This document shows, in pieces, positions 1-9,044 of a DNA stretch of 20,866 bases. Numbering within the stretch: position 1 is the first letter of the stretch; the number at the start of each line of letters is the position of its first letter. Source of the DNA: Elysia marginata (taxonomy: Eukaryota; Mollusca; Gastropoda; Plakobranchidae). The notes under the pieces were generated by a model that saw only the letters and a program-made list of their open reading frames with translations, searched no databases and was not told where the DNA came from. The stretch lies in the NCBI GenBank assembly GCA_019649035.1, contig BMAT01004494.1, positions 1 through 20,866 on the forward strand, read 5' to 3'. A program made the translations under genes and the position numbers.

Positions 1-894
1 AAATAAACCTGCCAAATAACTCGGTGCAAACATAATCGCTTGTGCAAAAATAATGGGCATAACTCCCGAAGCATTTAACCGTAAAGGGATGTATTGTCTC
101 GCACTCGCTGTATTTTGCTCATAACCACCTACAGCAGTACGCCTTGCATACTGTACCGCCACAGGTCTTACTGCCAAAGTAAGAAGAATACTAAAAAGTA
201 TGATAATTAACCAAAGGACTATTTCAACCAAAATAAGCATCAAGCCACCATTATTTTCAGAAACCCTCGATACAAACTCTTGAACAAAAGACTTGGGTAA
301 TCTTGCAACTATTCCCACCATAATAATCAGTGATATTCCATTTCCTATGCCCTTATCTGTAATCTTTTCTCCCAACCACATGGCAAATACAGTCCCCGTA
401 ACCAGAACTACTACCGCAGGAATGATAAATTCAGGTCCTTTCCCTATCAAAAAAGCACTGTTTGGTACACCTAACTGTCCCAATCCATAAAGGTATGCGG
501 GGGCTTGTATCAAACAAATGCCTATGGTCAACCAGCGGGTAATCTGATTAATTTTTTTCCTACCGCTCTCTCCTTCGTTTTGCAATTTCTGTAGATAAGG
601 GATCGCTATATTCATAAGTTGCACAACTATAGAAGCTGATATGTAGGGCATTATACCCAAAGCAAAGAAAGATGCATTAGCAAAAGCACCCCCTGTAAAG
701 GCATTTAAAATATCTATAAGCCCTCCCGTACTTGCCCTATCAGAAAGACTCGCCAACTGAGCAGAATCTATACCGGGTAGTACAATATGAGCACCAAAAC
801 GATACGCCAAAAGAAGTGTAAGGGTAACACCCACTCTTTCTCTGAGATCCTTAACCTGCCAAATTGACTTTACATTCTCTATCAGCTTCCCCAT
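1..894 (-). CDS. secY: Protein translocase subunit SecY (partial, C-terminus beyond window edge)
   Basis: SecY is the channel-forming subunit of the SecYEG translocon in the inner membrane and moves unfolded proteins across or into the membrane. The reading frame starts at ATG 894 and stays open to base 1, giving 298 codons of a protein usually near 440-450, so about the last third is missing because the window ends. Visible marks are the N-terminal amphipathic stretch with DLRER (16-20), a first hydrophobic helix (about 21-40), the conserved GIMPYISASIVVQL segment (80-93) of transmembrane helix 2, a GESGRKK cytosolic loop (108-114), and the YARRTAVGG loop further on. It lies 5 bases after rplO, the usual end of the spc cluster, and is probably co-transcribed with the ribosomal genes. 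Identification is secure. Confidence 0.96.
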   Translation of the reverse strand, partial: MGKLIENVKSIWQVKDLRERVGVTLTLLLAYRFGAHIVLPGIDSAQLASLSDRASTGGLIDILNAFTGGAFANASFFALGIMPYISASIVVQLMNIAIPYLQKLQNEGESGRKKINQITRWLTIGICLIQAPAYLYGLGQLGVPNSAFLIGKGPEFIIPAVVVLVTGTVFAMWLGEKITDKGIGNGISLIIMVGIVARLPKSFVQEFVSRVSENNGGLMLILVEIVLWLIIILFSILLTLAVRPVAVQYARRTAVGGYEQNTASARQYIPLRLNASGVMPIIFAQAIMFAPSYLAGLF

Positions 895-899
895 TTGCG

Positions 900-1352
900 T
901 TATAACAATGTTACTCTTCCTCCGTTTTTCTCAACGACTCCCAAAGCCGTCTTCGTAATCTTGTGTGCTGTAATGTTTAACTTAGCTTTGAGTTCTCCTC
1001 TGCCTAAGATCTTCACCAACTCATCTCGCTTAATTATCTTTTTCTCTTTGAAAAATTTAATATCAAGTGTATCCGTAATCAATTTTTTATCGACATAATC
1101 TTGGATAGTGTCCAAATTGATACCCACATATTGTTTTCTGTTTATATTCTTAAATCCAAACTTAGGAACCCTGCGTTGAAGAGGCATTTGACCTCCTTCG
1201 AAACCTATTTTTTTAGAGTAGCCTGACCGGGACTTTGCACCTTTATGCCCCCTTTTAGATGTCCCGCCCTTACCAGAACCCTGACCTCTTCCGACTCTTT
1301 TCCCCTCTCTATGGATAGAACCTTTTGCTGGCTTGAGATTGTGTAATTCCAT
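900..1352 (-). CDS. rplO: 50S ribosomal protein L15
   Basis: L15 is a late-assembly protein of the large ribosomal subunit that threads a basic glycine-rich arm into 23S rRNA. The 150-residue product has the expected length. Residues 1-50 form the arm, with repeated G, K and R (VGRGQGSGKGGTSKRGHKG, 21-39). A globular C-terminal half follows, ending in GGRVTLL. The ATG at 1352 is the only sensible start because the conserved N-terminus MELHNLKPAKGS begins there. rpmD lies 6 bases upstream and secY 5 bases downstream, the standard spc order. Nothing unusual was seen. Confidence 0.97.
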   Translation of the reverse strand: MELHNLKPAKGSIHREGKRVGRGQGSGKGGTSKRGHKGAKSRSGYSKKIGFEGGQMPLQRRVPKFGFKNINRKQYVGINLDTIQDYVDKKLITDTLDIKFFKEKKIIKRDELVKILGRGELKAKLNITAHKITKTALGVVEKNGGRVTLL

Positions 1353-1358
1353 ACTTTA

Positions 1359-1535
1359 TTATTTTTCGACAATTACTAAATGAGACACTACGTTGATCAT
1401 CCCTAATATAGCCGGTATGTCCTTATGTTCGACCACTTTGTTTATACCTCTCAGCCCTAAAGCTTCCAGAGTCCTCTTTTGGTTTTCTGGTCTATTAATT
1501 GCGCTCTTAATTTGTTTTATCTTCAATGTTGCCAC
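1359..1535 (-). CDS. rpmD: 50S ribosomal protein L30 (GTG start)
   Basis: L30 is a small surface protein of the large subunit, and this copy fills the gap between rpsE and rplO. My translation from GTG at 1535 to TAA at 1359-1361 gives 58 residues beginning MATLKIKQIKSAI. It contains the L30 core RPENQKRTLEALGLRGINK (15-33), then VVEHKDIPAILGMINVV and a final HLVIVEK. Length and motif order fit the family, in which the bacterial protein is about 55-60 residues. No ATG lies in frame upstream, so GTG is the likely start. A second TAA follows the stop directly. The gene sits 18 bases after rpsE and 6 before rplO. Because it is short and starts with GTG, automated calling could drop it. Confidence 0.95.
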   Translation of the reverse strand: MATLKIKQIKSAINRPENQKRTLEALGLRGINKVVEHKDIPAILGMINVVSHLVIVEK

Positions 1536-1553
1536 TTCTAAAAAAATTTGGAG

Positions 1554-2078
1554 TTACCCATTAAAAACTTTCTCTACAGATATGCCTCTCTGACGTGCTA
1601 TTGACCCTGCATCTCTCAACCTCAACAAGGCATCAAATGTTGCCTTTACCACATTATGAGGGTTTGAAGAACCATGAGACTTAGAAAGCACATCATGTAT
1701 GCCAACTGCTTCCAAAACAATACGCACCGCACCACCGGCAATAACCCCGGTACCGTGGGAAGCAGGCTGTAGATAAACTCTAGCCCCTCCGTATTTGCCT
1801 TTTTGTTCGTGTGGCAAAGTAGTTTTGTTTAGCGGTATTCTCAGCAAATTTTTTTTAGCATCTTCTACGGCTTTTGAGATGGCTTCTGTGACTTCCTTTG
1901 CTTTCCCCAGTCCAAAACCGGAAACGCCCTTTTCGTCTCCAACCACTACTATGGCAGAAAATCCAAATGCCCTACCCCCTTTTGTAACCTTTACAACACG
2001 GTTCACACTCACCAACCTATCTTTCAAATCTAAGCCGGCAGGTTTTATAAATCTCACATTTTTATACTTCTTCAACAT
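1554..2078 (-). CDS. rpsE: 30S ribosomal protein S5
   Basis: S5 binds 16S rRNA near the mRNA entry channel and helps decoding fidelity and helicase action on mRNA. The 174-residue protein has the N-terminal double-stranded RNA-binding fold (about 20-80) with the loop [15 protein letters not shown] (26-40), where spectinomycin-resistance changes occur in other bacteria; it looks unaltered here. The C-terminal domain carries [19 protein letters not shown] (109-127) and [15 protein letters not shown] (137-151). The ATG at 2078 gives the usual short N-terminus. It lies 2 bases after rplR and 18 before rpmD. Certain on family grounds. Confidence 0.97.
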   Translation of the reverse strand: MLKKYKNVRFIKPAGLDLKDRLVSVNRVVKVTKGGRAFGFSAIVVVGDEKGVSGFGLGKAKEVTEAISKAVEDAKKNLLRIPLNKTTLPHEQKGKYGGARVYLQPASHGTGVIAGGAVRIVLEAVGIHDVLSKSHGSSNPHNVVKATFDALLRLRDAGSIARQRGISVEKVFNG

Positions 2079-2080
2079 AT

Positions 2081-2434
2081 CTAAAACTTTAATCCTGCTT
2101 CTCTAGCTCCTTCAGCCAAAGATTTTACGCGTCCGTGGTACAAGTAGCCACCTCTGTCAAAACAAGCCTTCTTTATTCCTAATTCTAACGCCTTTTCTGC
2201 GATGATTTTGCCCACAACCTTTGCCTTTTCAGTAGGACTTCCGTCTTCCCTAAAATCTTTATCTCTAGTTGAAGCCGATGAAAGTGTCGTCCCTTTGACA
2301 TCATCTATCAATTGAACATAAATCTCTTTACTACTCCTAAATACCGAAAGTCTTGGAATCTGAGAAGAACCGAAAGAAATCTTCCTTATTCTCCTGCTAA
2401 CCCTTTTTCTCTTTTCTTTTTTAGACAGTTTCAT
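2081..2434 (-). CDS. rplR: 50S ribosomal protein L18
   Basis: L18 binds 5S rRNA and, with L5 and L25-type proteins, docks it onto the central protuberance of the large subunit. The 117-residue product has a strongly basic N-terminus ([17 protein letters not shown], 2-18), the core [17 protein letters not shown], and the characteristic C-terminal block [20 protein letters not shown] (about 91-110). Length and start are standard. It is 13 bases downstream of rplF and 2 upstream of rpsE in the spc cluster order. Nothing odd. Confidence 0.97.
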   Translation of the reverse strand: MKLSKKEKRKRVSRRIRKISFGSSQIPRLSVFRSSKEIYVQLIDDVKGTTLSSASTRDKDFREDGSPTEKAKVVGKIIAEKALELGIKKACFDRGGYLYHGRVKSLAEGAREAGLKF

Positions 2435-2447
2435 TTGTTATAAAAAA

Positions 2448-2990
2448 TTAAGCTGATTTACCTGTTTTTCTTCTGATAATCTCACCCACGAACTTAACAC
2501 CCTTGCCTTTGTATGGTTCTGGAACTCTATAAGAACGAATCTTAGCCGCTACCTGACCTACCAATTGTTTGTCGTGTGAGGTTAATTTTATAATAGGGTT
2601 TTTTCCTTTTTCCGAAATAGCCTCTACTTTTATTTCTTTGGATAGCTCAAAGAGTAGGTTATGGGAAAACCCCAAAGATATATCTAGTAACTGCCCCTGA
2701 TTGGATGCTCTGAAACCAACTCCTACCAATTCCAACTCTTTTGTGAAACCCTCTGACACCCCAACAATCATATTATTTATTAGGGAGCGATACAAACCAT
2801 GCTTAGACTTATGTTCTTTACTTTCTGAATGTCTCTCTAGAGTTACTACAGAGTCCTGTATCTTTATTTCTACGCCATCTATCTCTTGGGTCAACTCACC
2901 GAATTTTCCCTTTACAGAAACACAGTTGTCTCGTACGACAACTTCCACTCCCGATGGTATTTTTATGGGGCTATTTCCTATTCTAGACAT
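2448..2990 (-). CDS. rplF: 50S ribosomal protein L6
   Basis: L6 binds 23S rRNA helix 97 next to the sarcin-ricin loop, close to where elongation factors act. The 180-residue product has the N-terminus MSRIGNSPIKIPSGVEV and two related domains (about 1-80 and 85-175). The conserved C-terminal motif PEPYKGKGVKF (157-167), followed by GEIIRRKTGKSA, is diagnostic. Start ATG 2990 lies 9 bases after rpsH. Gene order and size match the bacterial spc cluster. Confidence 0.97.
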   Translation of the reverse strand: MSRIGNSPIKIPSGVEVVVRDNCVSVKGKFGELTQEIDGVEIKIQDSVVTLERHSESKEHKSKHGLYRSLINNMIVGVSEGFTKELELVGVGFRASNQGQLLDISLGFSHNLLFELSKEIKVEAISEKGKNPIIKLTSHDKQLVGQVAAKIRSYRVPEPYKGKGVKFVGEIIRRKTGKSA

Positions 2991-2999
2991 CTCTATATT

Positions 3000-3398
3000 T
3001 TAATACACATAACACAAAACTTCTCCCCCTACATTAATCTTACTAGCCTGCTTGCTTGTCATCACTCCGTGAGAAGTAGATATAACCGCTATACCCAATC
3101 CGTTGAGAACTCTCGGTAGGTTGGAAGCACTTACATACCTTCTCAATCCTGGCTTACTAATTCTCTTTATCATTCTAATGACAGGTGTTTTGGTTATTTT
3201 ATCGTACTTCAGAGCTATCTTTATATTTCCCTGTACAGAGGTGTCTTCGAACTTGTAACTCAAAATATAGCCCTGGTCGAACAATATTTTCGTAATCTCT
3301 TTTTTCAAGTTAGAAGCAGGTATATCTACAATTCTTTTCCCTACTCTACTTGCATTTCTAATTCTTGTCAAATAATCTGCTACTGGATCTGTGTACAT
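3000..3398 (-). CDS. rpsH: 30S ribosomal protein S8
   Basis: S8 is a primary 16S rRNA-binding protein that organises the central domain of the small subunit. In E. coli it also represses spc translation by binding its own mRNA; no equivalent site was identified here. The 132-residue product begins [16 protein letters not shown] and ends with the family signature [14 protein letters not shown] (107-120) plus GGEVLCYVY (124-132). Both length and start are typical. It is 21 bases after rpsN and 9 before rplF. Confidence 0.97.
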   Translation of the reverse strand: MYTDPVADYLTRIRNASRVGKRIVDIPASNLKKEITKILFDQGYILSYKFEDTSVQGNIKIALKYDKITKTPVIRMIKRISKPGLRRYVSASNLPRVLNGLGIAVISTSHGVMTSKQASKINVGGEVLCYVY

Positions 3399-3419
3399 AT
3401 TGAACTAAATATTTCCGAA

Positions 3420-3689
3420 TTACCAACTCGCTTTTTTCACGCCCGGTATCAAGCCTTGATTTGCCATTTCTCTAAACTTCACACGAGACACCCCAAAAAT
3501 CCTCATATACCCTTTTGGCCTACCTGTCAATTTACATCTATTGTGCAACCTGACAGGAGATGCGTTTTTTGGAAGTTTTTGTAAGGCCTCATAGTCCCCA
3601 TCTTCTTTAAACTTTCTTCTTTTAGTTTGATATTTTACAACTAACTTTTGCCTTTTTACCTCTCTAGCTTTCATTGACTCCTTTGCCAT
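3420..3689 (-). CDS. rpsN: 30S ribosomal protein S14 (long, zinc-free type)
   Basis: S14 is needed for assembly of the 30S head domain. This 89-residue version is the long form. It has a single cysteine in [16 protein letters not shown] (51-66) rather than the pairs of CxxC motifs that mark the short zinc-binding form. The N-terminal [17 protein letters not shown] and terminal KKASW are typical of the long type. Start ATG 3689 lies 3 bases after rplE. Being zinc-free, it should not depend on zinc supply. Confidence 0.97.
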   Translation of the reverse strand: MAKESMKAREVKRQKLVVKYQTKRRKFKEDGDYEALQKLPKNASPVRLHNRCKLTGRPKGYMRIFGVSRVKFREMANQGLIPGVKKASW

Positions 3690-3692
3690 ATA

Positions 3693-4244
3693 CTATTTCT
3701 TTTTAAATGGTAATCCCAATTCTTTTAAAAGCGACATTGCCTCTTTGTCTGTCTTTGCAGAGGTTACAAAAGTAATGTCCATCCCTGCAACTTTATTAAC
3801 TTTGTCTATATCTATCTCAGGGAAAATGATTTGCTCTGTAATACCGAGATTGTAATTTCCTCTGCCGTCAAACCCAGTAGATTTTACACCCATAAAATCT
3901 CTCACTCTGGGGAGTGCCGTGGTTATAAGTCGGTCTAAAAACTCAAACATTCTGTCCCCTCTTAGTGTTACTTTTGCACCGATAGGAACTCCTTTTCTCA
4001 ATTTGAAGTTAGACACATCCTTTTTGGAGTAGCAAGGTATTGCCTTCTGCCCTGAAATACTGCTGAGCTCATCAATAGCGTAATCAACTAATTTTTTGTC
4101 GGCAACGGCACCGCCCACACCTCTGCTGATGATTATTTTCTCTAACTTGGGAAGTTGCATTATATTCTTATAATCAAGGTCTTTTAGCAACTTGTTAACA
4201 ACATCTCCCCTATATGCATTCTTTAATCTTGGGATATAACTCAT
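3693..4244 (-). CDS. rplE: 50S ribosomal protein L5
   Basis: L5 binds 5S rRNA and forms the bridge from the central protuberance to the small subunit and to P-site tRNA. The 183-residue product carries the conserved [16 protein letters not shown] block (81-96) and the signature [11 protein letters not shown] (134-144), in the usual order and spacing. It ends GLPFKKK, as commonly seen. It sits between rplX and rpsN with 3-base gaps on both sides. Length and start are standard. Confidence 0.97.
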   Translation of the reverse strand: MSYIPRLKNAYRGDVVNKLLKDLDYKNIMQLPKLEKIIISRGVGGAVADKKLVDYAIDELSSISGQKAIPCYSKKDVSNFKLRKGVPIGAKVTLRGDRMFEFLDRLITTALPRVRDFMGVKSTGFDGRGNYNLGITEQIIFPEIDIDKVNKVAGMDITFVTSAKTDKEAMSLLKELGLPFKKK

Positions 4245-4247
4245 TGT

Positions 4248-4589
4248 CTATACAATTTCTTTTGATGATTTAGCAACCCTCACCTTTTTTCCATCTACAA
4301 TATCATATCCTATACGTGTTGTCTTGCCCGATTTGGAATCTACAAAAGCCACATTAGAAATATGGAGACCAGATTCTTTTTCGATAATCCCTCCTTGAGG
4401 GTTATTTGCAGTTGGTTTTTGGTGTTTTTTCACCTTTGCAACACCCTCTACAAAAACTCTATCAGTCTCCTTGGCTATCTTCATTACCCTACCTTCCTTA
4501 CCCTTGTGTACTCCAGAGGTAACCCTCACTGTGTCTCCTGTCTTAATCTTATACTTTTTCATTCCAAAACTTAATTGCTTTCTACTCAT
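4248..4589 (-). CDS. rplX: 50S ribosomal protein L24
   Basis: L24 is one of the assembly-initiator proteins of the large subunit and sits at the tunnel exit. The product carries a KOW motif (about 18-44, GDTVRVTSGVHKGKEGRVMKI in pieces) and the segment KKHQKPTANNPQGGIIEKES (54-73). From ATG 4589 it is 113 residues. A second ATG at 4562 (residue 10, GMKKYKIKTGD) would give the more usual length of about 104. The first start overlaps the rplN stop by one base (TAATG), which suits translational coupling, so I kept it, but the choice is open. The rplE start follows after 3 bases. Confidence 0.95.
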   Translation of the reverse strand: MSRKQLSFGMKKYKIKTGDTVRVTSGVHKGKEGRVMKIAKETDRVFVEGVAKVKKHQKPTANNPQGGIIEKESGLHISNVAFVDSKSGKTTRIGYDIVDGKKVRVAKSSKEIV

Positions 4590-4957
4590 TAAAGAACTTC
4601 GGGTGCCAAAGAAATAATCTTCATAAATTTCTTATCTCTCAGCTCTCTCGCCACAGGACCAAAAACCCTTGTGCCAGACATCTCTCCAGTAGTATTTAAC
4701 AGCACACAAGCGTTGTCATCAAATCGGATATAAGAGCCATCCGGTCGTCTCACTTCCTTAATCGTTCTTACTACAACTGCTTTAGAAACCTGTCCTTTCT
4801 TGACATTACCATTTGGGGTCGCCTCTTTTACAGCAACAACTATTTTGTCACCAACTGAAGCATATCTCCTGCCTGTTCCCCCTAAAACCCTTATAACCAA
4901 AGCTTCTTTGGCACCAGTATTATCTGCTATTTTTAGTCTTGATTCCTGCTGTAACAT
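4589..4957 (-). CDS. rplN: 50S ribosomal protein L14
   Basis: L14 lies at the subunit interface of the 50S particle and contributes to an intersubunit bridge with 16S rRNA. The 122-residue product has the family length. It has an N-terminal [16 protein letters not shown] (12-27), the conserved [19 protein letters not shown] (70-88), and the terminal [13 protein letters not shown] (95-107). It starts one base after rpsQ and its stop overlaps the rplX start by one base. Confidence 0.98.
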   Translation of the reverse strand: MLQQESRLKIADNTGAKEALVIRVLGGTGRRYASVGDKIVVAVKEATPNGNVKKGQVSKAVVVRTIKEVRRPDGSYIRFDDNACVLLNTTGEMSGTRVFGPVARELRDKKFMKIISLAPEVL

Positions 4958-4958
4958 C

Positions 4959-5219
4959 CTACTTCGCTCTTTCTATTATTTCCACTAACCTCCAACACTT
5001 AGACTTACTCAATGGTCTTGTCTCCATTATAGAGACTGTATCACCTATGTTACATTCATTATTTTCGTCGTGCGCAACATACTTTTTGGTTCTCAAAACG
5101 AACTTACCGTACATAGGGTGTTTTACTCGCTTTACCTCAGCAACTACTATGGACTTATCCATTTTGTTGCTTGAGACAAGTCCTACACGTTCCTTTCTAA
5201 GCCCCCTTTTCTGCTCCAT
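4959..5219 (-). CDS. rpsQ: 30S ribosomal protein S17
   Basis: S17 is a primary 16S rRNA-binding protein with an OB fold that stabilises the 5' domain of the small subunit. The 86-residue product has [19 protein letters not shown] (8-26), HPMYGKF (34-40) and the signature [16 protein letters not shown] (59-74). The ATG at 5219 gives the typical N-terminus; it lies inside the end of rpmC, so the two genes overlap by 23 bases in different frames. This suggests the two are translated in a coupled way. rplN begins one base after the stop. Confidence 0.97.
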   Translation of the reverse strand: MEQKRGLRKERVGLVSSNKMDKSIVVAEVKRVKHPMYGKFVLRTKKYVAHDENNECNIGDTVSIMETRPLSKSKCWRLVEIIERAK

Positions 5220-5427
5220 CTTGTTCTTGTTTTGAATTATTTTTTCTCTTTGATACTTCAGTATGTATTCTTGCTATAGCTCTCCTCTTAACTCTCAATG
5301 AAATAGGCGTTTCCAAGGGCGTTATGGAATGAGAAAATTTCATATCTGCATACTCTCGCTCTAATTTCTTCAAAGTATTCTCAAGCTCTTCTTTAGATAA
5401 GCCAACTATTTCACTCTGCTTCATCAT
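5197..5427 (-). CDS. rpmC: 50S ribosomal protein L29, slightly long C-terminus
   Basis: L29 is a small two-helix protein at the polypeptide tunnel exit, where it forms part of the docking area for targeting factors. The product is 76 residues from ATG 5427. An adjacent ATG at 5424 (MKQSEI) is an equally good start. The helical core [20 protein letters not shown] (14-33) and the [20 protein letters not shown] stretch (38-57) are clear. The hydrophilic tail [14 protein letters not shown] after residue 62 goes beyond the 60-65 residues usual for L29 and is encoded partly inside the rpsQ start region. It directly abuts the rplP stop. Confidence 0.95.
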   Translation of the reverse strand: MMKQSEIVGLSKEELENTLKKLEREYADMKFSHSITPLETPISLRVKRRAIARIHTEVSKRKNNSKQEQDGAEKGA

Positions 5428-5856
5428 TTAATATTTATTTGGGGCAAAATCTCTCGCTACAACAAACTTTGTCCTAACAGGGAGTTTCTGCGCTGCAAGT
5501 CTCAAAGCTTCCTGAGCCACAGCCAAAGGCACCCCCCCCACTTCAAACATCAACCGACCTGGCTTCACTACTGCTACAAAATATTCCGGAGCTCCTTTAC
5601 CTTTTCCCATACGAACCTCCAAAGGTTTTTTGGTAATGGGCTTATCTGGAAATATTTTAATCCACAGCTGTCCTTCCCTTTTCATATATCTAGTAGCTGC
5701 AATACGAGCGGCTTCAATCTGCCTAGAAGTGATGAAATGGGAGTCTAGAGACTTTATCCCAAACATCCCGTCAGAAAGCATATGTCCTCTACCCGCATTA
5801 CCTTTCATTCTACCCTTTTGTTGTTTTCTAAACTTTGTCCTTTTTGGTTGTAACAT
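5428..5856 (-). CDS. rplP: 50S ribosomal protein L16
   Basis: L16 sits near the peptidyl-transferase centre and helps position A-site tRNA. The 142-residue product has the conserved start [19 protein letters not shown], a [20 protein letters not shown] block (43-62), and the loop [20 protein letters not shown] (82-101). That loop contains the arginine that some bacteria hydroxylate. Length and start are standard. The gene begins 20 bases after rpsC, and its stop directly abuts the rpmC start. Confidence 0.98.
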   Translation of the reverse strand: MLQPKRTKFRKQQKGRMKGNAGRGHMLSDGMFGIKSLDSHFITSRQIEAARIAATRYMKREGQLWIKIFPDKPITKKPLEVRMGKGKGAPEYFVAVVKPGRLMFEVGGVPLAVAQEALRLAAQKLPVRTKFVVARDFAPNKY

Positions 5857-5876
5857 AAACTCACCTATGTTAAAAG

Positions 5877-6554
5877 TTACGACTTAAATTTTTTACCCAT
5901 TCCTACAAGGGGAGAAAGGTCTCTCTTTCCATAGACTTCACCCTTCATTATCCACACCTTAATGCCTATTCTTCCGTATGTAGTGTGAGCTTCTTTCATA
6001 GCATAATCAATGTCCGCTCTAAATGTAGAAAGTGGAATCCTTCCATCTTTATAGCTTTCACTTCTCGCCATTTCTGCGCCATTCAGTCTTCCCGATACTT
6101 GTATCTTGATACCTTCTGCCTTCATCCTCATAGAAGAGCCTATAGCCGTTTTCACTGCTCTTTTGTAAGACACTCTACTCTCTATTTGTCTGGCAATATT
6201 AGAGGCCACAAGAACAGCATCCAAGTCAGGTGTTTTGACTTCAAAAATATTTATTTGAACATCCTCCTTTCCTGTAATTTTTTTTAGCTCCTCTTTCAAT
6301 TTATTCACTTCCTGACCTGATTTACCTATTATTATTCCCGGTCTAGCCGTGGTAATTGTTATCGTGATGGGCTTCAATGTTCGCTCTATAATAATCCTAG
6401 AGATGCTGGCTTTTGAAAGACGGACATTGATATAATTTCTTATCTTTTCATCTTCTGCTAATTTATATCCATAGTCTTTATCTCCATACCAGTTGGAATC
6501 CCAACCTCTTATAATACCTATTCTATTACCTATCGGATTTGTTTTTTGTCCCAT
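5877..6554 (-). CDS. rpsC: 30S ribosomal protein S3
   Basis: S3 forms part of the mRNA entry gate of the small subunit. I chose ATG 6554, which gives 225 residues beginning [14 protein letters not shown], the conserved S3 N-terminus. An in-frame ATG at 6599 would add 15 lysine-rich residues but would lie within rplV, so it is unlikely. The KH RNA-binding domain (about 40-110) contains the loop [10 protein letters not shown] (74-83). The C-terminal domain shows [13 protein letters not shown] (154-166) and [14 protein letters not shown] (193-206). One base separates it from rplV. Confidence 0.97.
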   Translation of the reverse strand: MGQKTNPIGNRIGIIRGWDSNWYGDKDYGYKLAEDEKIRNYINVRLSKASISRIIIERTLKPITITITTARPGIIIGKSGQEVNKLKEELKKITGKEDVQINIFEVKTPDLDAVLVASNIARQIESRVSYKRAVKTAIGSSMRMKAEGIKIQVSGRLNGAEMARSESYKDGRIPLSTFRADIDYAMKEAHTTYGRIGIKVWIMKGEVYGKRDLSPLVGMGKKFKS

Positions 6555-6555
6555 A

Positions 6556-7002
6556 TTATTTTTCTTCTCCCTCTTTTTTTGCTTTAGAAGGCTTAACATT
6601 ATTTATAATACTTTTCTGACCCAAAGCCAATGTTACATGGTTTGACCTTTTTCTAATTCTATGCCCTCTACCTTGTGGTGCCGGTCTCAACCTCTTTAGC
6701 ATAGAGCCTCCATCAACCTTGGCTTCCTTCACAAATAGATCTGATTCCTCTATATTTTGTCCCTCATTCTTACTCTGCCAGCTGGACAAAGCAGATAGCA
6801 AAAGTTTCTCTACCTTCGAAGACACTTCCTTTTGGCTAAACTTCAAAATACTCAAAGCAACATCAACTTTTTTACCCCTTATTTGGTCTACCACCAACCT
6901 CATTTTTCTAGGGGACGAAGGGCAATTATTTAACCTTACTACGGTCTCATTTTTCTTGCCTTCTTTTATCTGTAATGCTCGATTCCTTTTCCTAGACCCC
7001 AT
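6556..7002 (-). CDS. rplV: 50S ribosomal protein L22
   Basis: L22 reaches into the peptide exit tunnel with a long beta hairpin. The 148-residue product is longer than the roughly 110 residues of E. coli L22, because of a basic N-terminal extension (1-18) and a lysine-rich tail (136-148), as is common in Bacteroidota. The core [21 protein letters not shown] (in part 30-50) and the hairpin [18 protein letters not shown] (102-119) are clear. Erythromycin-resistance changes in other species map to this hairpin; nothing unusual is apparent here. It lies 3 bases after rpsS and 1 before rpsC. Confidence 0.97.
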   Translation of the reverse strand: MGSRKRNRALQIKEGKKNETVVRLNNCPSSPRKMRLVVDQIRGKKVDVALSILKFSQKEVSSKVEKLLLSALSSWQSKNEGQNIEESDLFVKEAKVDGGSMLKRLRPAPQGRGHRIRKRSNHVTLALGQKSIINNVKPSKAKKEGEEK

Positions 7003-7005
7003 ATC

Positions 7006-7275
7006 TTATTTTTTTTTATTTCCACTATGCCCCCTAAAAGAACGCGTTGGTGAAAATTCTCCCAATTTGTGTCCCACCATATTCTCAGTAATATAAACAG
7101 GCACAAATTGTCTCCCATTGTGTACGGCAAAAGTCTGCCCTACAAATTCCGGAGTAATCATAGATGCACGAGACCAAGTTTTTATAACCGTCTTATTTCC
7201 AGATTCTATATTACTTTGAATCTTTTTCTCTAAACTATAATGAACAAAAGGTCCTTTTTTTAACGATCGAGCCAT
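7006..7275 (-). CDS. rpsS: 30S ribosomal protein S19
   Basis: S19 binds the head of 16S rRNA with S13 and contacts the A-site tRNA and the large subunit. The 89-residue product starts [18 protein letters not shown] and contains [16 protein letters not shown] (31-46) and the signature [20 protein letters not shown] (52-71). It ends in a basic GHSGNKKK tail. Length and order after rplB (9-base gap) are standard. Confidence 0.98.
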   Translation of the reverse strand: MARSLKKGPFVHYSLEKKIQSNIESGNKTVIKTWSRASMITPEFVGQTFAVHNGRQFVPVYITENMVGHKLGEFSPTRSFRGHSGNKKK

Positions 7276-7284
7276 CTCTACAAT

Positions 7285-8112
7285 TTATCTTTTTCTGCGT
7301 TCTAAAATATATTTGGAACTTGCTTTTTTCTTACTTCGTGTCTTATAGCCTTTAGCCGGGACACCATTTTTAGACCTTGGATGCCCTCCAGAAGCTCTAC
7401 CTTCACCACCACCCATAGGATGGTCTACAGGATTCATCGCTACAGGTCTTGTTCTCGGTCTTCTTCCCAGCCATCTACTTCTGCCAGCCTTTCCAGACAC
7501 TAACAACTGGTGGTCAGAATTGGAGACTATCCCTATGGTAGCTCTACAGACTGATAATATCATCCTAACTTCTCCCGAGGGCAATTTGATGTTGGCATAC
7601 TTACCATCTCTTGCCATTAACTGGGCAAAAGCACCTGCACTCCTTGCCAATACCGCTCCTTGTCCTGGTCTCAATTCAATACAGCTCACAATACTACCTA
7701 AAGGCATATCTTTCAAAGGCATTGTGTTGCCCACCTCCGGCGTAATTTTGTTATCGCTAGCAACTATGGTTTGACCTACTGACAAACCATTCTGAGCTAT
7801 CACATAGCGTTTTTCTTTATCCTTTTTGTACTCTATCAAAGCGATAAAGGCACTCCTGTTGGGGTCGTATTCTATAGACAACACCTCTGAGCCACCAAAT
7901 TTATCTCGCTTAAAGTCTATCAATCTATACTTTCTCTTATGTCCACCCCCAATATTTTTAACGGTCATTTTTCCTTTGTTGTTCCTTCCTCCACTTCGTT
8001 TCAAAGGAGCTGTCAAAGACTTTTCAGGAGTAGATTTGGTAATTGTGTCAAAATTATTGACTATTCTAAACCTCTGACCGGGAGTAATTGGTTTTAGTTT
8101 TCTTACAGACAT
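7285..8112 (-). CDS. rplB: 50S ribosomal protein L2
   Basis: L2 is essential for subunit association and for peptidyl-transferase activity. The 275-residue product shows the OB-fold RNA-binding domain (about 60-130), the SH3-like domain (135-200), and the C-terminal block [18 protein letters not shown] (206-223). After that comes [13 protein letters not shown] (227-239), containing the conserved histidine H231 that lies near the catalytic centre. The basic tail [16 protein letters not shown] is normal. It starts 7 bases after rplW. Confidence 0.98.
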   Translation of the reverse strand: MSVRKLKPITPGQRFRIVNNFDTITKSTPEKSLTAPLKRSGGRNNKGKMTVKNIGGGHKRKYRLIDFKRDKFGGSEVLSIEYDPNRSAFIALIEYKKDKEKRYVIAQNGLSVGQTIVASDNKITPEVGNTMPLKDMPLGSIVSCIELRPGQGAVLARSAGAFAQLMARDGKYANIKLPSGEVRMILSVCRATIGIVSNSDHQLLVSGKAGRSRWLGRRPRTRPVAMNPVDHPMGGGEGRASGGHPRSKNGVPAKGYKTRSKKKASSKYILERRKR

Positions 8113-8119
8113 TACTCAA

Positions 8120-8410
8120 CTATATATTACTATAATAATCAATACTATTTCCCTCTTTAAGGGTAACCATCGCTTTTTTGTAACCAGGCTTAACCGCCTG
8201 AATGATTCCAGACTTAGTGTACTTCATAGATCTCTTGGGCGCAAAAAACTGAGTTCTCACTTTCATCACCTCTACATTATATTTCTCTTCTATTGCTTGT
8301 TTAATCTGCAACTTGTTAACCGTTTTGTTAACCACAAAAGTGAAAGCATTCCTGACCTCACTATTGTAGTTTGCTTTTTCTGTAACAACAGGCTTTATCA
8401 GAACATCCAT
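8120..8410 (-). CDS. rplW: 50S ribosomal protein L23
   Basis: L23 lies at the tunnel exit and is the docking site for trigger factor and signal recognition particle. The 96-residue product begins MDVLIKPVVTEKANY, the typical L23 N-terminus. It includes FTFVVNKTVNKLQIKQAIEE (23-42) with the following YNVEVMKVRT, then the KRSMKYTKSG loop. Length matches bacterial L23. One base separates it from the rplD stop and 7 bases from the rplB start. Confidence 0.97.
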   Translation of the reverse strand: MDVLIKPVVTEKANYNSEVRNAFTFVVNKTVNKLQIKQAIEEKYNVEVMKVRTQFFAPKRSMKYTKSGIIQAVKPGYKKAMVTLKEGNSIDYYSNI

Positions 8411-8411
8411 A

Positions 8412-9044
8412 CTACACTAGTTTTTCTTCTATTTTCTTCAATGAGCTTTCTAAAAATACTAAGCTATTTGCATTGACTATGTCATAAGTTACTATTTCTT
8501 CTAGTTTAGCAACTGATACGCGATTCAAATTACGAGACGATAAGTATACCCCCCTACTATTCTGATCTGGTGTGAATAGCAATACTTTCTTATCACGGAC
8601 TCCTATGGATTTCAAAATAGCTTCAAAAGCTTTTGTTTTTGGAGGATTGATATCAAAATCTTGTAATAAAATGATAGAATGCTCTTTTGCTTTTAGACTT
8701 AGAGCAGATCTTTTTGCCAATCTCCTCACACTTTTATTCAACTTGACCTTATAGTCCTTGGTTCTTGGCCCAAAGACCCTGCCTCCTCCTACGAATATCG
8801 GAGACTTTATACTACCTGCTCTAGCAGTTCCTGTACCTTTTTGCTTTTTAATCTTTTTGCTACTTCCTGTTATGTCCGCCCGCTCTTTTGTCTTGTGATT
8901 ACCGCACCTCTGATGTGCTAAATACCGCTTCACATCCAAATATATGGCGTGTTGATTGGGTTCTAGACCAAAAATACTGCTTGCTAACTTGTGCTTTTTA
9001 CCAGTCTTATTTCCTTTTATGTCCAATACCTCTAACTCCATCAT
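8412..9044 (-). CDS. rplD: 50S ribosomal protein L4
   Basis: L4 is an early-assembly protein of the large subunit whose loop lines the exit tunnel. The 210-residue product carries the loop [20 protein letters not shown] (67-86), followed by [12 protein letters not shown], the most conserved part of the family. In E. coli, L4 also represses the S10 operon through the leader upstream of rpsJ. Here rpsJ has only a 16-base gap after fusA, leaving no room for such a leader. The ATG at 9044 overlaps the rplC stop by 4 bases (ATGA). A second ATG directly follows at 9041. Confidence 0.97.
   Translation of the reverse strand: MMELEVLDIKGNKTGKKHKLASSIFGLEPNQHAIYLDVKRYLAHQRCGNHKTKERADITGSSKKIKKQKGTGTARAGSIKSPIFVGGGRVFGPRTKDYKVKLNKSVRRLAKRSALSLKAKEHSIILLQDFDINPPKTKAFEAILKSIGVRDKKVLLFTPDQNSRGVYLSSRNLNRVSVAKLEEIVTYDIVNANSLVFLESSLKKIEEKLV

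Noticed and set aside
1795-2106. Long plus-strand open frames opposite ribosomal genes and fusA (for example here and at 11308-11727)
   Set aside because: They are antisense to well-identified genes, have no recognisable motifs and reflect codon bias on the opposite strand.
6555-6599. N-terminal extension of S3 by 15 residues from the upstream ATG
   Set aside because: The extension lies within rplV in another frame and precedes the conserved S3 start MGQKTNPIG at 6554.
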